From Pseudomonadota bacterium (lineage in GTDB: Bacteria; Pseudomonadota; Gammaproteobacteria; Steroidobacterales; Woeseiaceae), in the NCBI GenBank assembly GCA_022565135.1, contig JADFKA010000069.1, forward strand, positions 1-8,184: a stretch of DNA of 8,184 nt, in the 5' to 3' direction. Made by a program: the position numbers and the translations under genes. Under the pieces are notes generated by a model. It worked only from the letters and a program-made list of their open reading frames with translations, was not told the DNA's origin and ran no database searches. Below, in pieces: positions 1 to 5,680 of the stretch; position 1 is the stretch's first letter; every line of letters starts with the position of its first letter.

Positions 1-2390
1 TGACCCTTCTCGTGATCGACGGCGCCGATCGATTTGCGAGTGTTCGTATAGTGCAGACCAACATCTGCCGAGAGAATGTCTTCGATAATGAGCGTCGGCA
101 CGTTCTGGTTGCCCGGTAGCGTGTCGAGGCCGGTGTAGTAGGCGACGTTGGCAGAAAAATCCAGTCGCCTGGGCTGATCGAAAATCAGTGCGCGCTCGTA
201 GCCCAGGATGTATGCATCGCCCTTGCGGCTACGCTTGGTCGGTCCGGCCAAGTCATAAAAATCGGCGCTATTGTGCCAATACCTGGCATACCAGTTAAGT
301 GCCTCGTATTCGAGGTTGACATGCAGTTGTTCCGAGGAGGGCAGCTGATCGTCCCAGGAGTAGCTGGCCGTGAGGCCGACCCGGTGTAACTGCGCGGGAT
401 CGGTAAGCTGAAAGTACCAGCCGAGTGCTTCGGAATCGCGATATCCTTCGATTACCGGGTAGGCGGAGTCGAAGCTCAGCTCGCGGTAGGGCCGGTACTT
501 GCCTTTTCCGCTAATCAGCTCTTCGTGATTGATGTCATCGAGTAACGGGGCGACGTTCCAGTCCATGACGATATTGTGCTTCCTTGCGATCTCGGCGCCG
601 AGAAACGTGATTGTGCCGGCCTCATCAAAAATAACTGGATCAATGATCGTTGGCACAAACCCTTGTCCCGTGTATTCGAAGACAAGCAGCCTGCCGTCCT
701 GCAGCGGTATCGGCCGGAACAGTCCAGTCTCGGCGTTACTGACTGCTTCGAGGTTTTCGGTCTCGATATCGAAGCAGAAAATGTTCGACACGCCTGTGTA
801 ATAGGAGCTGCCAAAGAGATACTTCGAGTCGGGCGAGAACACGAATCCTTCGGGTGCCGCTGGCGTAAATTCGAACTGTGAGATTGACTCGGCTTTCTCT
901 TCGAGCAGGTCGGAAATCCTGAACACCCTGAGATACTGTCCGCCGTCGATCTCACCAACGGATGCGGATAGCATTTCGCCGTCGGGCGAGATGTCCATCT
1001 CGTAGGCAACGTGTCCGTAGGGCCAGGCGTAAACCAGGTTCCAATCTTTGTACGGGTACGGGATTCGAACCAGGGAAACGTAGCCGTTAAGGTGCCGCAG
1101 ACCCCAGAGAGACCGATCCGTCTTGTTGAAAACGATATCGCCGATACGTGCATCCCTGAGCAGCATACGCTTCTCGCCCGTGTCGATATCGACGGCCATT
1201 AGGTCGCGAAAAGCAAGGTTGTCGGCTGTGTAGAAGAACGTCCGGCTGGCCGGGTCGAAGGCCGACGACGTTACGCGATAGGTCATCGGACCTTTGATAT
1301 CGGTAACGTGCTCAAGCTCGCCACTCTGTAATGATAGTTTGCCCACGTGGGCGACGACGCCCGGATAACGAAATGCTCCGATCATCTCGCCTCGGACCTC
1401 GTCGACGTACGAGCGCGAAATCGAGCCGAGCGTCTGCTGAGTCAAAGGTGTTGTCTCGGTCAGTGGATACTCCCGAACAGCTTCGAGATTCGCATTTTGG
1501 AATTCGTGCTCGAATGCGATCCAGTCATTCCAGGCGACTTCGAGCGGTTTGCCAAAGACACGGACGAACTGTTTCGAATAGTACCGCTCACTGTCTTCAC
1601 CGCGTTTCAACCAGTCGATAATATGCTGCGGCGAGTACTCGTGAGCGAGATAGCCAATGAATCGGGTTCCGTATAGATAGGCATTGACACCGGCCTGAAA
1701 ATCGACAGCGACACCCTCAGACACGATGCCCAGGTTGCTGAAGAAGTAGGCGTCGTCGCGTACCATCGAGCGAAACACCATTTCATCGTAAGCGCCCTGC
1801 GCGCGCCCGACACCACCCGACATCCACGTTTCCATGAATACGGCAGCGCCCTCGAGATACCAGCGTGGCGAACTCAGGCGGGGCACGGTGAGGTAGTTAT
1901 AGAGAATTGACTCCGGGTGTCGGTCTGTATGTCGTGGCTTGCCGCCGAAAAAGCGCCGCCAGCGCCGGTCCTGCGAGTTCGCGACATCCATGTTGGCAAT
2001 ATGCACGAGTTCATGATTCATGATCATGAATATGCGTTCGCTGCTCGGCATGGTTTCGAGCGTGCGGCTGGCTGGAGCGATATAGACCGACACCCCGTTG
2101 TAAGGAGAGACGCTGGCTCCTGCGTTTCCATAGTCGCTGAGGTCGGTCAGGACGATTGTCGGTTTTTCGTGCGGCTCCCAGTCGAATACCTGCCGCTGAA
2201 ACTTCAGCGAATTGTGAAAGCTGCGCAGCACATGAGGCACCAGGTAGGTCTGAAACGGATCGAAGTAGAGTAGCCGAACTTCGTCTGTTTCAACGACATC
2301 CATTTCGAAAGCATCTGCATTTGCATTATCGGCGAACGAGAGTAATGCAACTGATATGCTAACGACACGGGCCCACCTGCCGGCTGGCAG
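1..2390 (-). CDS. Exported gluzincin metallopeptidase with TolB-like propeller and C-terminal barrel (3' end outside window)
   Basis: About 796 codons are visible; the gene runs off the left edge. Seen: a signal peptide (basic GRWAR, hydrophobic VVSISVALLSFA, cleavage site ANA before D26). HELVH lies at residues 126-130 and LEGAAVFMET starts at 179, so H126 and H130 are zinc ligands, E127 the catalytic base and E180 a likely third ligand, as in Peptidase_MA-type gluzincins. From about residue 320 to 620 there are beta-rich repeats with PD40/TolB-like motifs (ISPDGEML near 466, FSPDSKYLF near 516). From about 630 alternating amphipathic strands such as HRVGLTASYSW suggest an outer-membrane barrel. 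Inferred: a periplasmic or surface peptidase anchored in the outer membrane; substrate unknown. It is the last visible gene of a sigma/anti-sigma operon, 35 bases after the repeat gene. The start is unusual: there is no in-frame ATG, GTG or TTG before the signal peptide, so I chose CTG at 2390. The first ATG, at 2303, would delete the signal peptide. Confidence 0.85.
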   Translation of the reverse strand, partial: MPAGRWARVVSISVALLSFADNANADAFEMDVVETDEVRLLYFDPFQTYLVPHVLRSFHNSLKFQRQVFDWEPHEKPTIVLTDLSDYGNAGASVSPYNGVSVYIAPASRTLETMPSSERIFMIMNHELVHIANMDVANSQDRRWRRFFGGKPRHTDRHPESILYNYLTVPRLSSPRWYLEGAAVFMETWMSGGVGRAQGAYDEMVFRSMVRDDAYFFSNLGIVSEGVAVDFQAGVNAYLYGTRFIGYLAHEYSPQHIIDWLKRGEDSERYYSKQFVRVFGKPLEVAWNDWIAFEHEFQNANLEAVREYPLTETTPLTQQTLGSISRSYVDEVRGEMIGAFRYPGVVAHVGKLSLQSGELEHVTDIKGPMTYRVTSSAFDPASRTFFYTADNLAFRDLMAVDIDTGEKRMLLRDARIGDIVFNKTDRSLWGLRHLNGYVSLVRIPYPYKDWNLVYAWPYGHVAYEMDISPDGEMLSASVGEIDGGQYLRVFRISDLLEEKAESISQFEFTPAAPEGFVFSPDSKYLFGSSYYTGVSNIFCFDIETENLEAVSNAETGLFRPIPLQDGRLLVFEYTGQGFVPTIIDPVIFDEAGTITFLGAEIARKHNIVMDWNVAPLLDDINHEELISGKGKYRPYRELSFDSAYPVIEGYRDSEALGWYFQLTDPAQLHRVGLTASYSWDDQLPSSEQLHVNLEYEALNWYARYWHNSADFYDLAGPTKRSRKGDAYILGYERALIFDQPRRLDFSANVAYYTGLDTLPGNQNVPTLIIEDILSADVGLHYTNTRKSIGAVDHEKG

Positions 2391-2400
2391 GCGGACCCCT
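2388..2400 (-). promoter_or_regulatory. Shine-Dalgarno AGGGG with CTG start codon
   Basis: On the minus strand AGGGG (2400-2396) is followed after 5 bases by CTG (2390-2388), which opens the frame of the peptidase gene exactly at the n-region of its signal peptide. No canonical start is in frame here. The frame stays open upstream into the preceding gene, but I found no ATG, GTG or TTG in the stretch I read. The CTG choice is inferred from the SD spacing and the intact signal peptide. Confidence 0.5.
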
Positions 2401-2411
2401 GGCGAGCTGAT

Positions 2412-2429
2412 CCAAGCGATAGCGCTTAG
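2412..2429 (-). other. Short stem-loop over the stop codon of the repeat gene
   Basis: The minus-strand transcript reads CTAAGCG, loop CTAT, CGCTTGG: five Watson-Crick pairs next to the loop, then one G-U and one C-G pair. The TAA stop of the repeat-protein gene (2428-2426) is inside the 5' arm. No T-run follows, so it is not an intrinsic terminator. It sits 11 bases upstream of the peptidase SD and could affect translational coupling or mRNA stability. It is short enough to be chance. Confidence 0.35.
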
Positions 2430-3577
2430 TCCAGTGTGCTGCGCTGGACACTCCGCAATGTGTCCGCTCGCAACGCCTCGCGGAACGCATCGCTGCCTCG
2501 CAATGCGGCGCGGAACGAATCGTTGCTCATTGCACTCAGGAACGCATCGCTGCGCATCGAACTTAGAAACGCGTCGTTGCGCAGAGCGCTGAGGAATGCA
2601 TCATTGCTAATGGCACTGAGGAACGCGTCACTGCGCATTGCACTCAGCAGCGCATCGCTGCGCAGAGCGCTCAGAAACGCGTCATCGCGAAATGCGCTTG
2701 CGAACGCATCGCTGCGCAGTGCGCTCCGAAACGAGTCGACGCGCATTGCGCTCAGGAACGCATCATTTTGCAGCATGCTGCGAAACGAATCGTCGCGTAG
2801 AGCACTGCGAAACGAGTCGGTCTGAAGTGCGCTTTGGAATGCATCGCTCAACAGCACACTGCGAAACGCGTCACTAGCGAAAACGGCGGCCAGCTCCAGG
2901 TCAGCTGCAAGTGCGTCTGACAATGCAACATTATTCCTCAATACGTCGTTGAGAGCGACATCGCGATCGAGAGAGTTGCGCGCGGCATCGCTCAACAACG
3001 CGCTACGGAACGCATTATTATTGAGCATGCTCCGAAACGCATCGCTCTGAGCAATGCGCAAGAATGCGTCGCTGCGCAATGCGCTCCGCAATGCGTCGTC
3101 GCGCATAGCGCTCGCAAACACGTCACCACGCATCGCATCTCGCAGGACATCGTTGCGCAGAGCACTCAGGAACGTGTCATCGCGCAAGGCGTTGCGAAAT
3201 ACGTCGCTGTGCAAGGCGCTGATGAACGCATCATCCTGCAGTGCGCTACGGAACGCTTCATTGCTCATGGCGCTCAGGAACACGTTACTTCTCAGCAAGC
3301 TGCGGAATGTGTCGCTGCGCATCGTTTCGGCGAAAGCAGCATCGCTGATGATCATTTGGTAAACATCAGTTTGCATCACCTGCGCCACGGTTTCGTCATC
3401 GAGTTCAACCTGATCGCTGGATATCTGTTCACCTATCTCTCGTTCGGCCGGCGCGACCGTACCAGCAGCGTCATCTCCAGGAATCGGGTATTTGACGCCG
3501 AGGTAAGCAACCACTGCGATCACGACTGCGAACGCAACGATCATCGTTGTGGATCGGGATTTTTTATCACTGCTCAT
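2426..3577 (-). CDS. Membrane-anchored nonapeptide-repeat protein of unknown function
   Basis: 383 residues. Seen: a short lysine-rich cytoplasmic N-terminus, one transmembrane helix at about 11-28, a polar acidic linker at 30-70, then repeats covering 71-380 with the consensus [DN]-[AVST]-F-[LR]-S-A-[LM]-R-[SDN]. Units 1-15 (71-205) are in exact nine-residue register. Residues 206-235 are a degenerate break, and 16 more units fill 236-380, with one single-residue insertion at about 361-362. There are no cysteines and no catalytic motif. By the positive-inside rule the repeat domain should be periplasmic. The start is ATG at 3577 with SD AGGAG 7 bases upstream, and it overlaps the anti-sigma stop by ATGA, so the two are probably translationally coupled. 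I do not recognise the family. Its place between an anti-sigma factor and an exported peptidase suggests an envelope sensor, scaffold or target of that pair, which is inference only. Confidence 0.85.
   Translation of the reverse strand: MSSDKKSRSTTMIVAFAVVIAVVAYLGVKYPIPGDDAAGTVAPAEREIGEQISSDQVELDDETVAQVMQTDVYQMIISDAAFAETMRSDTFRSLLRSNVFLSAMSNEAFRSALQDDAFISALHSDVFRNALRDDTFLSALRNDVLRDAMRGDVFASAMRDDALRSALRSDAFLRIAQSDAFRSMLNNNAFRSALLSDAARNSLDRDVALNDVLRNNVALSDALAADLELAAVFASDAFRSVLLSDAFQSALQTDSFRSALRDDSFRSMLQNDAFLSAMRVDSFRSALRSDAFASAFRDDAFLSALRSDALLSAMRSDAFLSAISNDAFLSALRNDAFLSSMRSDAFLSAMSNDSFRAALRGSDAFREALRADTLRSVQRSTLD
2438..3367 (-). repeat. 27-bp tandem repeat array encoding nine-residue units
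   Basis: About 31 in-frame 27-base units encode the repeat domain of the membrane-anchored protein: 15 units at 3367-2963, a degenerate 90-base stretch at 2962-2873, then 16 units at 2872-2438. Neighbouring units differ at many synonymous positions (Asn-Ala-Ser read on the plus strand appears as aacgcatcg, aacgcgtcg and aatgcatca) while the peptide pattern is kept. The array is therefore old and held by selection on the protein rather than a recent slippage product. The same periodicity creates long spurious repetitive open frames on the plus strand. Confidence 0.9.
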
Positions 3578-4365
3578 TGCCGTACTCCTGTCAAAGTTGC
3601 CGTCAGCGCACCACGCTGCAGCAATTTACCTTCTCTTGAAAACTCAAGTGTAATCTTCGCATCTCCGGCGAAAGTCGCGTCATCGACACGACGTAACAAA
3701 ATCGTCAATCGTTGCGTACCGAGTGCCTCTATCTGCAGGGCTTGCCCGAAAATGGCAATGGACTCGAAATGCCCGTCGATCTGCGCCAGGGCGTCCGGCC
3801 ACAGACCCGCGCCGCCCAGGTCAACGGAAATGTCGAGACGTTCTGCGGTGTCGACGTGGATATCAAGAAACAACACATTGCCGCTGAGTCGAAGCTGGAC
3901 CAGGCTCTCAAGCCCTTCCTTGCGAACCGCAAAGGAATCAATGATGTTCGCGTCGGCCGAAGCGATGTCCGGGGCCATCGTTCCAACCAGATCGGCGAAG
4001 TCGTTTGTACCGGGAAGCATTGGCTGGGTGTTGATGAAAACCACGGCGAGCAACGCCCCGGCTGCGGCCGCCATGGCATAGCGCAGTCCGGCGCCCGGTT
4101 TCAGTGGGCGCAGCCAGTCGAGAATCGAGGAATTGCTTTGCACTCGCTGCGGTTTGGCATGGGCCATGATGCGCGCGTGCAATGACTCGGGAGGCGCAAG
4201 GTTCGGAACATCTTTGAGTAGTGAGTCCAGCTGCTCAAGCTCGGCCTTAAACTCGCGTGCCTCCTCAGAGGACTCGAGCAGCAGGTCCAGCTCAACCTGC
4301 TCGTCGACATCGAGCTCTCCGTCGATGGCGGCACTGATCAGCTCCAGCTCCCATAGGTCTGTCAT
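3574..4365 (-). CDS. Single-pass membrane anti-sigma factor
   Basis: 263 residues. Seen: an acidic helical N-terminal domain (about 1-68) beginning WELELISAAIDGELD, the pattern typical of anti-sigma domains that clamp ECF sigma factors. A proline-containing linker follows, then a transmembrane helix at about 93-112 (LRYAMAAAAGALLAVVF) and a beta-rich periplasmic domain at about 145-263. The HxxxCxxC zinc signature of ZAS-type anti-sigma factors is absent and there are no cysteines, so this is a zinc-less type, closer in layout to RseA. The start ATG at 4365 overlaps the sigma-factor stop by ATGA, the usual arrangement for a cognate pair, and its own stop overlaps the repeat-protein start the same way. 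Inferred role: hold the upstream-encoded sigma factor at the inner membrane and release it on an envelope signal. The function of the C-terminal domain is unknown. Confidence 0.85.
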   Translation of the reverse strand: MTDLWELELISAAIDGELDVDEQVELDLLLESSEEAREFKAELEQLDSLLKDVPNLAPPESLHARIMAHAKPQRVQSNSSILDWLRPLKPGAGLRYAMAAAAGALLAVVFINTQPMLPGTNDFADLVGTMAPDIASADANIIDSFAVRKEGLESLVQLRLSGNVLFLDIHVDTAERLDISVDLGGAGLWPDALAQIDGHFESIAIFGQALQIEALGTQRLTILLRRVDDATFAGDAKITLEFSREGKLLQRGALTATLTGVRQ

Positions 4366-4907
4366 GATGAAAAGACCCCGTGCTGATGCAGTTTGTTCTT
4401 CATCTGTTGTCGCGCCGTGAACAGGCGGGATTTCACCGTCTTCTCGGGCAATTGTAGGATCCGGCCGATGTCCCGGTAGCTGCAGTCGCCGAAGTGGCGC
4501 AGGACAATGACAGCCCGGTGTTCCTCAGTCAGCTCCATCAGGGTCGCTTGCACCTCACTGCAGAGCTGCGATGTAGCGACCGTTTCCTGAGGCAAATCCG
4601 CATCGGATACTGGCGAGTGCTCCAAAGGCTCGGTGCGCTTGCGCCGTTTCAGCTGGTCGATGGCTTCGTTCATCGCAATGCGATAAGTCCAGCTGAACAG
4701 CCTGTACCTGGGATCGAATTGCTGGATATTTTCGAACACGTTTAGAAACGTGGCCTGGGTGACATCCGCGGCTTCATCCGGGTCGCCAAGCATGCGGTAG
4801 GCCGCGTTGTAGACAGGTTTTTGCATTTGTCTCACAAGAGTATCCATTGCCTTCTTGTCGCCGTGCTGGCAGTCCGTCACCATCGCAATTTCCTGGTCCT
4901 TATTCAT
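4362..4907 (-). CDS. ECF-type (RpoE-like) RNA polymerase sigma factor
   Basis: 181 residues, the usual length for an extracytoplasmic-function sigma factor with only regions 2 and 4. Seen: region 2 at about 24-91, including GDPDEAADVTQATFLNVF (core binding) and FSWTYRIAMNEAIDQLKRR (minus-10 recognition). A variable acidic linker covers 92-118. Region 4 at about 121-172 has the helix-turn-helix CSYRDIGRILQLPEKTVKSR, which reads the minus-35 element. There is no C-terminal extension as in ECF41-like proteins. It directs RNA polymerase to its regulon and is presumably held inactive by the membrane anti-sigma factor encoded immediately downstream. It starts 48 bases after the STAS gene with only a weak SD (TGAG). 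I found no terminator in that gap, so read-through from the partner-switching genes is likely. Confidence 0.95.
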   Translation of the reverse strand: MNKDQEIAMVTDCQHGDKKAMDTLVRQMQKPVYNAAYRMLGDPDEAADVTQATFLNVFENIQQFDPRYRLFSWTYRIAMNEAIDQLKRRKRTEPLEHSPVSDADLPQETVATSQLCSEVQATLMELTEEHRAVIVLRHFGDCSYRDIGRILQLPEKTVKSRLFTARQQMKNKLHQHGVFSS

Positions 4908-4955
4908 AAATACTCAGCGGACCGGAAAAAGTTGGTGGTTTGCTGGAAATAATCC

Positions 4956-5249
4956 TCACTCGGCGACCTCGATCTCAAATAGCCTGTCGAAGCCGGAATA
5001 CATGAAGATGTCGTTGATATGGCTGTTGACGTTGACGAGCTTGAGGCCGCCGCCGCTGCTCATCAAGCGCTTGTGAGTGCGTAGCAGGACACCGAGCCCG
5101 GCGCTGGAGATGTATTCGAGTTTGCCCAGATCGAGGACGCACTCTTGCGTGACCGCATCAAGAAATTCCTGCGCCTGAGGCGCCTTCGCGGCGTCAAGCC
5201 GGCCTTCCGCGACAATTCTGCGTGCCTCATCAAATCCAATTTGAAACAT
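4956..5249 (-). CDS. STAS-domain anti-sigma factor antagonist (RsbV/SpoIIAA-like)
   Basis: 97 residues, a single STAS domain of normal length. Seen: a beta-strand start, GRLDAAKAPQAQEFL (about 16-30), then VLDLGKLEYISSAGLGVLL (38-56), which aligns with the SpoIIAA motif around DSSGLG. S49 corresponds to the regulatory phosphoserine and the preceding Asp is replaced by S48, a common variant. In the family, unphosphorylated STAS protein binds the HATPase kinase and frees the kinase's partner; phosphorylation reverses this. The gene starts 4 bases after the kinase stop codon and follows the phosphatase, completing a three-gene partner-switching set. The kinase's other partner is not evident. It could be the ECF sigma factor or its anti-sigma factor next door, or a protein elsewhere. 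Confidence 0.93.
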   Translation of the reverse strand: MFQIGFDEARRIVAEGRLDAAKAPQAQEFLDAVTQECVLDLGKLEYISSAGLGVLLRTHKRLMSSGGGLKLVNVNSHINDIFMYSGFDRLFEIEVAE

Positions 5250-5253
5250 AAGC

Positions 5254-5655
5254 CTACTTCCGGTCCGCTATGAAGGTAATTCTGCTATTGCGATTTCGAT
5301 GCTCGTAGTGGATCGAACTCACCATTTTCAATACGAGGTAAAGCCCCAGTCCGCCCGGTGTGCGCTGCTCGAGCGGCGCATCGACGTCCACGGGCGCTGC
5401 ATCGCGGGGGTCAAATCGCTCGACGCCAAAGTCGGTCAGGCTCACTTCGACGCCGTGTTCATATGGATTCATCTCAATGAGGATGTCCGCATTCGTTTCC
5501 GTGTCATAGGTCACCATATTCACGAACAACTCTTCAACGCAGAGATCGACGATATAGCGCACCGACTGATCGATATCGGCCTGCGCGAAAAACTTGTCGG
5601 TAAAGCTGACAATGTTCTTAAGTTCATCGAGGCTTCGTCCGAATTCCTGTCTCAT
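5254..5655 (-). CDS. RsbW/SpoIIAB-like HATPase serine kinase
   Basis: 133 residues, a stand-alone GHKL ATPase domain. Seen: N-box VDLCVEELFVNMVTY at 36-50 (E41 or E42 as base, N46 for magnesium), G1-type box LTDFGVERFDP at 73-83 with D75 contacting adenine, and a glycine-rich ATP lid PGGLGLYLVLKMV at 100-112. There is no transmembrane or dimerisation domain of a two-component sensor kinase. Family role: it phosphorylates the STAS antagonist on serine and sequesters a target such as a sigma factor. Start is ATG at 5655 with GGAG 7 bases upstream, 25 bases after the phosphatase stop. The neighbouring STAS and PP2C genes give its likely substrate and the opposing enzyme. Whether it binds a sigma factor or another output protein cannot be read from sequence. 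Confidence 0.93.
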   Translation of the reverse strand: MRQEFGRSLDELKNIVSFTDKFFAQADIDQSVRYIVDLCVEELFVNMVTYDTETNADILIEMNPYEHGVEVSLTDFGVERFDPRDAAPVDVDAPLEQRTPGGLGLYLVLKMVSSIHYEHRNRNSRITFIADRK

Positions 5656-5680
5656 CGTCGTGCTCCGTTCGCTCGGGCGT

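Noticed and set aside
1060..1071. tRNA T-loop-like stretch (minus strand GGTTCGAATCCC)
   Set aside because: It lies inside the peptidase gene, encoding part of the propeller, and I could not build an acceptor stem, D-arm or anticodon arm around it.
515..1153. Minus-strand open frame of 212 codons inside the peptidase region
   Set aside because: It is in another frame of the same strand, is Ser/Thr/Arg-rich without domain features, and is displaced by the continuous frame carrying the propeller motifs.
2436..3362. Several plus-strand open frames rich in LRNAS-type repeats opposite the repeat gene
   Set aside because: They mirror the 27-base periodicity of the minus-strand array, lack a membrane or signal segment and overlap each other in different frames. 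The minus-strand gene has an SD, a membrane helix and operon coupling.
2438..3367. CRISPR array or other non-coding direct repeats
   Set aside because: The 27-base units are contiguous without spacers, always in frame, and vary mostly at synonymous positions, so they are protein-coding repeats.
4908..4955. AACTTTTT followed by TGAG in the STAS-sigma gap as an ECF promoter
   Set aside because: The second element would fall almost on the ATG of the sigma gene, leaving no room for a ribosome binding site.
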